DNA of 64,000 nucleotides from Tilletia caries (taxonomy: Eukaryota > Basidiomycota > Exobasidiomycetes > Tilletiales > Tilletiaceae), in assembly GCA_032718865.1 (NCBI GenBank), contig JALUTQ010000037.1:682001-746000 (forward strand), written 5' to 3'. The position numbers and the translations under genes were made by a program. Numbering within the stretch: the first letter of the stretch is position 1; each line of letters begins with the position of its first letter. Under the pieces are notes generated by a model. It made no database searches. It was given only the letters and a program-made list of their open reading frames with translations, and was not told the origin of the DNA. Below are positions 34,738-45,541 of the stretch, piece after piece.

Positions 34738-35727
34738 CTATCGCCGCATTTCGAGGCACTCTTTCTTAGCCTTCAGCGCCTCCTCCTGTCGCCCTGCCTT
34801 CGTCAGGCAGATCGAGTAGTAGTGAAGCGTGCTTGCCAGCTCCGATTCGAATACCGCCGGTCGCGCCTTGTGCAAGGATCGATACAATGCGAGGGCTTCT
34901 TCTATAGCCTTCAGCGCTTCCTCGTGTCTCCCTGCATTGCCGAGATCGACCGAGTAGTTGAGAAGCGTCTCAGCAAGGTCCGATTTGAATACCGCCGGTC
35001 GCGTCTTGTGCAGGGATCGAATGACATCCAAGGCCCAGACAGTGCTTTGCATAGCTGCATCATGCTCTCCAATCCGCGATTGACAGACGGATGTCTGCCT
35101 CATCGCCCTTGCTAAATGAGCGTTGTACCTCTTGGGCTCCCGGTCAGCCATTGGCTTGATGATCGAGATCGCCTCTTCGGACGTGGCCAAGGCTTCGTCC
35201 CACCGACCGACCGAGTAGAAGGAACTGCTGAGGTACCGCAGCGCCGATGCAAGATTGACGCGGTCCAGCGCGTATCCGTTTGAGGTCACCTTGCGCCTGC
35301 AGAGCGCAGTGAGGAGCTGAAGGACCATGACGTCCTCATCAAGGAGCCCGAGGTCCTCGAGGTTGTCACTGAGCTCGCGCAGACGTCTCAAAGTCTGTTC
35401 ACTGTCAGATGGGTCGGGCTCGTCGCACAGCTTGTCCAGAAGGTTCAAGGCCGACTGCGCTGGGTCGTCTGAGTTCGCAATTGGATCGGCATCTGCCCCG
35501 TCGTTGTGAAAGGTGCCTTCGAGATCTTCAGAGTCGCCCGGTAGGAAGAGACGCTGCATGGCTTCGCGTAGAACACGCAGCTGCTGTTGCTCTTCGGACG
35601 TGAATGGCTGTTGCGGACGTGTGGTCAGCTGATCGCTCCCCGTGCCTTGAGAATCAGCGTCGACTTCTACTGTCTGGTTCTCTTCCAAATTGTTGGGAGA
35701 CTGAGCTGGCGACGGTCCTTGGAACAT
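34738..35727 (-). CDS. TPR protein, copy 2, 3'-truncated and promoter-disrupted
   Basis: 329 residues, identical to copy 1 at 32868-33857, including the premature stop and the remains of a further repeat after it. The disablement therefore predates the duplication. Upstream, the sequence matches copy 1 up to 35858, where a 1.1-kb element separates this frame from the candidate first exon (now at 36977-36992). If the upstream exon is real, copy 2 has lost it. Three TPR-like repeats as in copy 1. Function unknown. Confidence 0.55.
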   Translation of the reverse strand: MFQGPSPAQSPNNLEENQTVEVDADSQGTGSDQLTTRPQQPFTSEEQQQLRVLREAMQRLFLPGDSEDLEGTFHNDGADADPIANSDDPAQSALNLLDKLCDEPDPSDSEQTLRRLRELSDNLEDLGLLDEDVMVLQLLTALCRRKVTSNGYALDRVNLASALRYLSSSFYSVGRWDEALATSEEAISIIKPMADREPKRYNAHLARAMRQTSVCQSRIGEHDAAMQSTVWALDVIRSLHKTRPAVFKSDLAETLLNYSVDLGNAGRHEEALKAIEEALALYRSLHKARPAVFESELASTLHYYSICLTKAGRQEEALKAKKECLEMRR

Positions 35728-35858
35728 GTCGGGCTCTTCGACGACGGTGATGATTGGGCTCGACGCTGTGAGTGTTGTGGCCTGTGGGCTGTGGGAGAGT
35801 CAGAGGATGAGCGCGGGGACAGAGGGAAGGCGACGAGGACGGGAGAGAGTGGGTACAC

Positions 35859-36970
35859 CGCCACGTTCCCAGGATTTTTGTAGCCTATCCTCAAAATTTC
35901 CTAGGAGCCTCCTGAAACTCATAGAAACCACCAGGAGACCATATTGACCAGGATCCTCCTCAACTCATTTTGGACCGGTTCCTCGACATGTTCAGGAGAA
36001 CACATGTCAGGGAGGATCCTCAGACCAAAATGGAAGCATCGGAATTTCCCTCAGCGCTGCTCATGTCCTCTTCTTTCTTGTCAGACTGAGTGTGTTGTGA
36101 TACGGAGAGGAGGAGAAATCAAAGGGGCATCGATTGCGCGACCAGAATGCAAACGACATTGATAGAGAGAAATTCGCAGAACAGCAGAAAGGTAAAAAGG
36201 AACTTGGGGAGCAAAGTTGCGCGTTGAAGATGAAGAAGTCCTGATGGGGAACGCGCAGAGTCTGGATGAGGAGGGCGAGAGAAGACATCAGATCAGAAAG
36301 GAAGAATGGCTGGGGGACGATGGAAGATAGCAGTCAGCACTCAGCAGAGAGAAACGGCTGTGAAAGGAAGCTGCGAGTGTGGGAGAGTGGAGACAACGTC
36401 AGCAGTGAGAAGTAGTCAGTGCTCGGGAGGTCAGGGTTCGGGAATCAGGAGACCGAAGGAGCGAAGACTGCAGGAGAAGAGAGAAGTAATGAGGGAGGGT
36501 CGGAGGGAGGCGAGGATGAGCGTGGCTCGGAGAGGGAAGTGCAGTGGGAAGATACTGGTGAGCTGCTGCGCACTGCGCGCGCGATGGGTGACGGAGCTGT
36601 CTGTGGAAAGAATGGGGCTGCTGTTGATGGACGCGTGGTTGTTGGCTGTGCGAATGAATGTGGTGGAAGAGGGTAAGTACAAGCAGCTGCTCCTCCTGTG
36701 AGCCTTTGGGGGAGAAGAAAAATTTTCAGTCTTCAAATTATTCGCGACACCATGTTGCCGACCTCGCGACACCGTGTTGTGAGGGTCTGCCAAATTCTCT
36801 GTGTGGATCCTGACCCAGGATACCCCAAGAGACCAGTGGGGAGACTCCTCAACATAAGGCTTCTAGGATAGTAAAATTTCATCCTGAGGAGTGTTCCCAA
36901 CTATCTTCCAGGATTGAGATTACGCATCTTGGGCAGGAGGATCCTAGCTTAGCCGTTCAGATTTGGCGGT
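35859..36970. mobile_element. Insertion D in TPR unit 2 (AGGATCCTCC-rich ends)
   Basis: An insertion of about 1.11 kb. GTACAC is present at both borders (35853-35858 and 36971-36976) but only once at the matching empty site in unit 1 (33983-33988). The ends read CGCCACG and TTTGGCGGT, so at least CGCCA/TGGCG is inverted. If the duplication is only GTAC, the inverted ends become ACCGCCA/TGGCGGT. Both end regions are rich in AGGATCCTCC-like words (for example around 35950, 36015, 36820-36950). The middle is G/A-rich with no credible gene. It resembles elements A-C in design but has a shorter target duplication, so the superfamily is unclear. Confidence 0.7.
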
Positions 36971-37535
36971 GTACACAAGCCGCACCTTTCATATGTACGT
37001 CCTGCGGCCTGCCATACATCTCATCTCGCGCCCACAGGAACTTGAATCGCTTGTGCACCGGCCACCGCCACGTCACGCGTCACTAACCAAGCGGAGGCTG
37101 CGAAGTGGTGACGATCGAGGCCTGGCCTCCCCAACAAGCTTGAGGATCAAGGCTTCCAAGCGTCGACCTGGATCCGCGTAACGCCTTCGGAGTCTGTCAC
37201 GCTTTGCGTCCGAGCGTGTACGGGACGACTTTCTCAACCTCGCCACCTTCAGACAGAAGAGAGACGAAGCACACCCCCAAGAAGTAACGAGATGAAAAGA
37301 CGATGCTATTTGATGTGAAATGTCCATGGGGAGGGGGGAGGGGGAGCGCCGGCTCAGTTTCAAAGCGCACAAATGTGTAGGGAAGTTCGGAGCATGAGAA
37401 AGAGGTACGTACAAAGGTGAGAAAGGAAGCCTGAATGAATGCGGACGTGACGAAAACAAAATGCGACCGAGGGACGGGTTGCGGGAGGGTGGGCTGTGGG
37501 GGCCTCAGCGAAGGCCTGCGAACGGGACAGTCCCA

Positions 37536-40500
37536 TCACGTCGACAGACCAGCATGAAGACTGCCCGAAGCAGCAGCAGCAGTGCCCGCACCGCCAACCG
37601 CCGTGGCCCGACGTCGATTCGCCACCTCCCGATCATAGCAATCCCGACAGCGCACCCGCCCCTCCACGTTCACCTTAGCCCCACTATCCAATTTCTTCCC
37701 ACACAGCACCGGCTCCGTCCCGACGTTGACGTTGACGTTGATCCGCCGGGGAGCCGAGCCGTTGAGGATCTTCCCTGCCGCAGTAGTGGAAGAGGACGAG
37801 GCGGACGTGGTCGACAGCGAAGACTCGGACCGATCGCCACCGCAGACCAGACAGGCTCGATGCCAGGACGTCCCACGCGGGCCCGGGACCGACTCCAGCA
37901 TCGAAAGCTTCGTGTTACACCCAGCACACGTAGGCATCCCTCCCAACCGGGCCGACCCACCCACGCCAGCACCATTCAGCAGGCCACCCAAGTCCCCACC
38001 AGCTCCGGCCATCTGGGTCGTCTTCGAACTGATCTCCGCCATCCGTCGGGCGAAGATACCAGCAGCGGGATTCCGCTGCGACGCCAGTCCGGGACCGGCC
38101 GTATTGGCTCCACGGTGTTGCTCAGCAGGAGCAGAAGCCGAACCCCCAACACCAGCAGCAGCCATGTACGAAGGCACCCCCCTCGTCGTCACGTTCAACG
38201 ACGACCTCGTCGGCGGCGCCGCCCCCGCACTCGGCTGAAACCGCCTCAAATCAGCATCCGAATGCTGACCATACTCCCACCGATCCGTAGTCGAGACACC
38301 AGGCAGACCCGGCGTGCGCAGACTGACCCCATTCTTCCCGCCCACCGCACCACCGTTCTTCTTCGCAGCCGTGTTCGAGAGCGCGAGCTGCCGGGCCGAG
38401 GCCGCGCTTGCGTTCGTGGAGAAGTCGAGCATCGTCTTGTTCGCTGCCACGCTTGAGGGTGGGGGTTGGGTTTCTTGGCTGGGACGCGGGGCGCGTTGGT
38501 GAGTCGGGTGCTCATCATCAGACGCGTCCGTGCCCCGGCTCTTGAACTCGCCATCGTGCGGGGCTGTAGCAGCAGTCGGGCGTTTGATCGTCACGCTCGG
38601 TGCACACTTCGGATGGGCAAAGGCACCAATCGACGGCGCCAGCTCCGCGTACACCGGATCATCAAGGCGGATGAACGTCTTCTTCGGATCGATCACGTCC
38701 GAGCAGATGCTGCACTGGAGACACTCGGCGTGGAGCTGGACTCCCTGTCGAAGGGTCACCAGCACAGCGTCGTCCGAGGTTTGGTTCGGGCCATCAAAGG
38801 CTCCCAGACCACAGACAGCACATCGCATCGCATCATCCTGCTCGTCCGCTTCCTTCTCCTGTACTTGCGTACTCCTCTCTGGCGACGACTGCCGGGACGA
38901 GGACGTGCTCTTCGCCGGCGAGACCCGTCCTGCAACCGGGACATCTGCAACCCTCGTCCGGGACGGAAGTTTCGCAGCAGGAGCACCACCGAACTCGCCG
39001 AGCCCCAATCCGACTTTGTCATCATCAACAGGCGGCAGACCAGCATTCCGCTTCACCGGGCTTACACTGCGACTCCTCGAGTCGCTGCGTTTGATAGCAC
39101 CCTCCCCTCCACGACCAGTCGCGTTGAAAGCACCGAGGTTGAAGCCCTTCTCTGCTGAGAAACTTGCTGTGAGAGGACGAGGCTTGGGCGGCGAGCCCGT
39201 GAGACTGTTCGTCCGAATCAACTTGGGCGCCGGGCATCTCTCCATCGTAGGCGTCGTTGCCATCGTAGGCGAGAGAGGAGCAATCGTAGTCGAAGATGAG
39301 GCCGAGAAGTAGCCTTGGTCCATCGATGGCGAAGCAAACGCGTTCAGACGTGGGGAGGCCAGGGGCGCCGTCGTCATCGACGTGGTGGAGCCGAAGCGCT
39401 TGGACAGTTCAGCAACGGTGCCTCCGCCTTGGCCGTTCTGTGGGAATCGACCCATGCTGGCGCCACTGAAGCCGCGGGTGAAACCAGGCCGGGGAGTGAG
39501 GTCGAGGGACTGAGGGCGAGCCTTCATCGCCTCGCCTCGGATCAGCGTGGTGGGCGGCGGTCCCATGGCCTGTGACGGCTGCTGTTGCTGTTGCTGTTGC
39601 TGTTGTTGTTGTTGTTGCTGTGATTGTGGCTGCGGCTGAGTCTGTAACGGTCGAGTGTCGCGTGCGACCCCAACATTTGCGCTCCCGTTAGAAGAGTACG
39701 TCTGTTTGGGCCCAGGAGCAGCAGCGACGAACGTCGTAGTGGAATGCGACCGCGCCTTAGTAATCGTCCCATCGCGCTGCGCAGCGGAGGTAGCCCTAGG
39801 TCTCCTCTTTCCGAAGCAATCTTCGCAGGTAGGCTGGCCGTCCATGCCGACCATGATAGGCTCTCCGTCTCCGAGTGGTGGAGCACCCCCGCCACGAGAG
39901 CAGAGCGTACAGCGCCAGCAGCGTCCGTGCCAGAGTGCCTCTCCCGCCCGGACGAACTTGCCGTCCTCCTTCGTAGAGCCGAGCACAGGTTTGGCGCATG
40001 ACGAGTTGCTGCAGGTCCCAATGCTGAAGCGGTCAGTGTAGCAGGGTCGACAGAAGTATGCGGATCCTTTTTTATCCCGGTGCAAAGCCGAGTCCTGCTC
40101 GTCGGAGTTGTGATTGGCGGGACTTGCGTAGATGGTCGAGTCTCGAGCAAAGACGGAACCGCAGCCGTGGCAGGCCCATGTCTGACGGCTCTCGACGGGA
40201 TCGATGAGACTGCCGACGACTTTGGAGAGGGTGCCGTCCGAACCCTCGAGGGTAGGGGAGGTGTAATCAGACCCGATAGACAGGTCGGCAGCCAGACTGG
40301 GCGGACTGACAGTGGCGGTGGAGGAAGTGCTGGCCCTGCTGGTGTTGCTGCTGACACTGCTCCTACTGCTGTTGGAGAGGGTGGAGGCGTTAGAGGAGCG
40401 AAGGTCGCGGTTTATGCTGGAAGGCATGGCGGATCCTAGACCTCGGTTGGAAGCGAGAGTGCTCCTGATGGTCTCCGCAGCTGGGGAGGGCGAGCGCCTG

Positions 40501-40748
40501 TTCGAGATGGAGGCTTGGCTGGAGGACTCCGGCGGTGCCAGGCCGGAGAGCGAGCCACGGACATACCTGGAGAGGGACGAGCGTCAGTTCAGTCTGCAGC
40601 GGTGGCAAGAAGAGGGTCGGAATGGGGAGCGTGCTTACCGTGATGTCCATGGATCGGCCTTCGTCGACTTGTTGTCAGCCTGAGCCTTCCTGAGCTCGTC
40701 TGGGGTGACGAAGGGCGGCGTGCGCGTGCTGCTGCTCATGCTCGCCAT
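37536..40748 (-). CDS. LIM-domain protein with three or more LIM zinc modules
   Basis: LIM domains are double zinc fingers that mediate protein contacts, often at actin, polarity or Rho-signalling sites. Exons (minus) 40748..40639 and 40566..37536 give 1046 residues. The N-terminal exon ends DPWTSR, joined to YVRGSLSGLAPPESSSQ. LIM region 1 starts near residue 169 (CHGCGSVF, then FCRPCYTDRF, CSNSSCAKPVLG, WHGRCWRCTLC, CEDCFGKR). LIM 2 is CAVCGLGAF ... HAECLQCSICSDVIDP. LIM 3 is CAGCNTKLS ... WHRACLVCGG ... CGKKLD ... CRDCYDREV. Long Ser/Gln-rich linkers include a polyQ run (about 39575-39625). There is no RhoGAP domain. The last 28 residues after CRDCYDREV come from the segment that is also repeated in the TPR units. 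Confidence 0.85.
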
Positions 40749-41396
40749 GCATCGACCGTGGGGATGTTGTGGTCCTGCCTGCGTCCCTTCGCCGTCGTCC
40801 GTCTGCTCTTCTTCTCGCTTCCTGTGTGGGATGAGATGAGATCAGGCCCCAGTCACTCAGTCACTCAGTCAGTCTGGCAGTTTCCTTGTTTTGGTCTTAG
40901 GGGCGTGTTCTTACACAGACGCGTCCAGATCACGTGCCACATTGTTCCACCGTGTGCTCTCACAGCCAGAACAAAGGGAAACAGCGACCACTCTGGACCG
41001 CTGGACCCTTGGCTGGCGAATGGCGATTGTGTGAAGAACTTGACTTGACTTTCGAACAGGTGTGTGTGTGGCAACTTGGCAGCGAGAGGGAAGAAGAGGA
41101 AAGAAGAGGAAACAAGCAAAAAGGTGCAGAAGAAAGCCCCCATTCCAGTGGGGGGGGGGGAAAGAGCAAACAAGAATGCTGCGGGTGCGAGTGGATGGGA
41201 CTGAACGGCCGAGAAGACGGGAAATGCTGAGTTCCCTGGAGATGCTCTTTGAGTCGTTGGACGAGGTCGCAATTCGAGGGTGTATGACCGTCTGCCAGAG
41301 CCTCGTCGACAGAAGGTGAGCGGTGAACGATAAACCCTTGACCTTTCTGGTAGCAGGAATGGACGTGGATCTGGTGTGTACCATATGGCAAACCCA
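40749..41396. other. Intergenic LIM gene to PDE1
   Basis: 648 bp between the PDE1 stop and the LIM-gene start, both on the minus strand. It holds the PDE1 3' UTR and LIM promoter. A run of ten G lies at about 41151-41160. No gene seen. Confidence 0.45.
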
Positions 41397-44300
41397 TCAA
41401 CATTCTGCAAAGAAGAAAGACCGCACCGTCAGCAAAACCATTCCCACAGAAAGGACCCATGAATCCACAAAAAAGGGCGAGAGAGACTCACCTATCCTCA
41501 ACCCCTGCTGCGCCAGCTCAAACCGGACACCCAACCGACACTGCAGCTCCGTATCGCGCAACTCCTCCATAATCCGCTCCTGCATCGTCCTCGGATCCAA
41601 AATCGTCGCCGTCGTCGCCGCAGCCGCAGCAGCCGCCGCCGCCGCCGCCGCCGCAGCAGCAGCAGCCCCCTTCTTACTCTCCGCATGCATCGACACCGCC
41701 TGATGCGAGTGTCTCCTCGCCGAGGTGAGTGACGAGCTCGTGCTCAGATGGCCCACACTCAGACGCTCGGCGCTGGTGCCCATCGACATCGAGGACGAGC
41801 CGTTGGAGCGCATCGAGCTCTGGCTCTCCCGACGCTGCTGCTCGCTGCCCTCCGGTAACGAACTCGTGCTCGCCATCGAGAGGTCGCCCAGATTGGTCGA
41901 TGTCGACGTCGATGCCGATGTCGTCGACGAGCCGGGAACCATCGCACCGGAGCCTACGCTCCCGCGGGACCCAATCGAATGGTCCTCCATCGACCGACGG
42001 CCCTTCCCACCCGCAGCAGCAATGTTCAACGGGTTCGAGCTCGCATTCACTAAGTTCGGCGTAGACGTCGACGCCAACGCGTCCGTAGGACCTAACGGCG
42101 GAAGACCCGCGTCCTCCGACCCCTTCGCAGACCGGCCCAACAAGCCGGATCCAGCACCACTGGCCCTCGTCCCACCAGCAGCAGCAGCGCCCTCATTCCC
42201 ATGCGAGAGCGAAGCCGTGGACGCGCGTGAGGCTTGGGGGGTATGCGGACGCGCATACGAGGGGAACAACGCCGTCTTGACGTGGATGATCACCACGCTC
42301 AACCCATTCAGAATCTCCCTCAGATCCACGTCCTCCGCCCCGTTCCCGTTCCCATTCCCAGTCCCCGTTCCAGATCCAGCACCAGAAGGCTGCTGAAGCG
42401 TAGGCGTCGTCGTATCCGTACTGCTCTCCCTCTCCTTCTCCGCCGCTGCCGCCGCCGCCGCCGCAGCAGCAGCAGCAGCGCGCTGAGCCGCCCGCGCCGC
42501 CGAGCGAGGCAACGACGAACCAGCCGATTTCGCGTCGGCCGCCACCTCTTCCAACTCCTTCACCCCCGCCGGATCACGCGGCGAATGCGGGATGGGCGGC
42601 AATGACCCCGGCGTCAACGGCGTCCCCGTGCCCGTGCTCGACGCAGAAGAATGCCCAAAATACCCGCCCGCCTTCCGCGCAACGCCCTCCCTCCGCCTCC
42701 GCTCACTCAGCACACACCTCGCCAGCACGCGCAGCTCGTCGTACAGGTGGTTCACGCTCAGGTGGCCGTACAGGAACTCGGTCGGGTGCGAGGCTGGGAA
42801 GGAGCACTCGAGGAAGACGGCGGATAGCTTGCCCTCGACGAACTTGGAGGCGGCGTATGTCCATATTGGCTTGTTTCGCGGGAAGCGGGAGACACAGTCC
42901 GGTTCGACGTCGCCGAAGAACTGTGCGCAAAGTCTCAGTCAGAAACCGCAGCTTGACGGAGGGGCACAATGTACACGAGAAAAAAGAGACAAAAACTCAC
43001 AAGGACATCCTTCCCCGTCCGCGTATTCGTAATGAAGAACGCCGTACTATCCAAAGCAGGCGGACTCCGATCCGCACTAGCCCTCCTCGCATTCGCCCGA
43101 TTCTCCGCCGCCTTCCCCCCCGCACCAGCAGCCTTACCACCCTGCTGCTGTTCCGCCCGTTTCGCCCCCGGCCCCGCAGCCGCATTGCTACCACTCGGAT
43201 TCGCGCCACCAGTCCCAACGCCAGCGCCGGGTACACGTTCCGAGCCCTGTGCTGTGCGTGGACGCCGGGGCGCCTTCGTCCGGCCGAGCGTAGTCCGACC
43301 CAAGATGCCCGGCGTGGCGGAGTGCGTGCTCGATGCCGTCGTAGCAGCCGCCACAGCCGCTGCCGCTCCTGTTCGTGAGGCCTGCTGCTGCTGTTGCTGT
43401 TGCTGTTGTGAGAGGGAGCTCGTCTGAGTGGGCGTCGTCGCCGTCCGTGCCCCATCCGTAGTGAGACCTAGGCCAGAAATGTCATGCCCCTGCGCATCCT
43501 TCTCTGGCTTGAACGCGGGACCTGGTAACAACACCTGCGGGTCAGCCTGTGGGCTAATCGCGTCGCCTGTCCCTGGCCCTGCCACGGCGAGGCCGGAAGC
43601 AGGTAAGGATGAGGTGGATGGATTGGTGGACAGGGTTGGGCGGGAGGTGGAGGGCTTTGCGGTGGTGGTGGCCGAGAAAGGGTCGACGTTGATGCCGCGT
43701 GTCTCTGTGGGCGTTGGAGTCTGGAGGGGCTGCGACATCGGCGACGTGCTCTGCTGAGCAGCATTCGCACCTATTCCCACCCCGAGTCCCCCAGCGCCAC
43801 TCGCGCCGCCAATGCTATTCCTCTCGAGCTGCCGTGCCGGGTCGGGAGCAAACGGACTGGTGAAGATCGGCCGTTCGGAGAAGGAGGACAGGAAGAGGGA
43901 GCCGGAGTGATGCTGAAGCTGCTGCTGCTGAGCGAGGTACTCGCTGCTGGTGCTACTCCCACTCGTACTAGCTGAATTCTGCGGGAAGAGAAGCGGATTA
44001 CCGATGGCGGGATGGCCGCCGGGGAAGCGCTGTGCCGCGAGTGGGGAGGGTGAGCTCCCACCCGGCGCGCCGGGGAGACCCATGATGCCCATGTTCAGAC
44101 TGAGACTGGAGAGCGGCAGACTGTACCGCTTGGAGAGGTAGGACGCGTTGGCCGCTGCTGCCGCGGCTGCGGCTGAGCTCGAGGCGTTCGAGTGGAAGGC
44201 GGCGGAGAAGGAGCCCATGGTGGATGTGTAGACGCTTGTGGGCGTCGGTGGTTGGGGCGGCACGGACGGGTTCAGGCCGTGGGAGAGGGCAAAGGGAAGG

Positions 44301-45223
44301 ACGGAGAGAGAGTTTGCGAGAAGGGGGGTGGGATGTCTTTGCTCCAGTCTGCAGAGAAAAAAGATAAGGATGTGAGCGTCCGTGCGGGGTGGGGGAGAGA
44401 CTAGGCAAGGATGATGGGGGGAGGGAAGCACGTACGGTTTCATGTGGTACACGGTATGAGGTTCGTCCTCCTTCCAGCTGGCGAGCTTTGGCCAGATCTT
44501 CCCGTTGAAGAGATCCATGATATTTTCAAGGGTCGGCTTCAAACCGAGCACGGTCCTTTTGCCGGGGAGCGATGCAGAGCCGAGGACAAGGCCGAGGATG
44601 TGGTCGAGATGGGCATGGCTGATGAGGAAGGTCTTAGCAAAGCTTCCGACGAGGCCAGCGCGGAGAGCGGGATCGTCGAAGGGGAAGTCGATATCATAGA
44701 AAGGCGAGTCCGGGCCAGAGGGTTCGCAAACGCGGATGAGTGCTCCGAGCCAGGACCCGCCCTCGAGGACGATTGCGCCGGATTCCTCCCATGGCTGGTC
44801 TGCTGGTTTGAGGAGGTAGCAGGAGCAGTCTGACTCGAGGGGCCCGCCGCCGACGCCGAGACAGACGAAGGTGAAGGACGGCGGCTGGTCGGGTGGATGG
44901 AGGGCGATGCGTCCCGGTGGCCATTGGTTTGTTGGTGTTGCGTGTTGGGACGGTGGTGATGCTGTGGTGATGGGCGGCTGGCGGTGTCGATGTGCTGCTG
45001 CTGCTACTGCTGCTGCTCCCTGCTGATTCTGCTGATACTGCTGGTGCTGGTGCTGGTGCTGGTGCTGGTGCTGGTGCTGGTGCTGGTGCTGGTGCTGGTG
45101 CTGGTTTGTTGGATGGAGTGCTGCTGTTGTGAATGACTCTGCGAGGGAGTTGGCTGAGGACGAGGAGGACGTGCTCGATGTGGATGAGAACGAGGCCCGC
45201 AGCCGATCGTCGGGGCGATTCAT
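41397..45223 (-). CDS. PDE1: Low-affinity cAMP phosphodiesterase, class II
   Basis: Hydrolyses cAMP to AMP, damping PKA signalling in the cytosol. Exons (minus) 45223..44436, 44348..43001, 42920..41492 and 41404..41397 give 1190 residues. The class II metal site HAHLDHILGLVLGSA matches the family signature HxHLDHxxGLxxxSx. Other conserved blocks are FVCLGVGGGPLESDCSCYLL, FFGDVEPDCVSRFPRNKPIW, FLECSFPASHPTEFLYGHLS, LNGLSVVIIHVKTALFP and the C-terminal CRLGVRFELAQQGLRI. Family members are usually under 500 residues. The excess is low complexity: a His-Gln hexamer repeat, long Ser/Thr and polyAla/polyGln insertions between catalytic blocks. Splicing the last intron gives the ending RIEC; reading through it would add about 31 residues. 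The start at 45223 is the first ATG of the frame. Confidence 0.9.
45041..45105 (+). repeat. Hexanucleotide microsatellite (CTGGTG)n inside PDE1
   Basis: About eleven tandem CTGGTG units. On the coding (minus) strand they give alternating His-Gln. Likely length-variable between strains. Confidence 0.8.
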
Positions 45224-45541
45224 CCCGGTGGACGCGCGCGTCTGTGAGTGTGAGTGTGGCGAGAGCGAGGGCAGCGAAGGCAGCAAAGGCAGAGCGAGTG
45301 CGATGCTGGCAGGCAGTGGTAAGGAGCAAGGACGCAGACAGCAAAGTCAAGTGGCCTGTTCGTCCAGCTGGCCAAGGCGGAAGGCGAAGTTGAGCAGCGC
45401 TTCCCGTTCTCACCCCGTTCACCAAGTCACGTGCCGCAGCCGTTCCACGTGGCCATCCAACCGGAGATGCCGCGATATCCGCACTCCCACTCCCTCACCT
45501 TCCAAATTTTTCTGGCCAGCCTCGGGCAGCGAAGAGCAACG
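45224..45541. promoter_or_regulatory. Divergent promoter region PDE1 / DBP9
   Basis: 318 bp separate the PDE1 start (minus) from the DBP9 start (plus). The DBP9 frame is open without a stop back to 45431, so an alternative ATG at 45467 would shorten this region. No TATA box seen. Confidence 0.45.

Larger units (their letters stand above)
34634..37628 (-). repeat. Direct repeat unit 2, interrupted by an insertion
   Basis: The second copy of the 1.87-kb unit: TPR gene copy 2 with its upstream sequence (34634-35858), then a 1.1-kb insertion, then the LIM-gene 3' flank and last 92 bases of LIM coding sequence (36977-37628). Confidence 0.8.

Noticed and set aside
36306..36701. 131-codon frame inside insertion D as a possible transposase
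   Set aside because: Arg/Glu-rich reading of G/A-rich DNA with no transposase motif.
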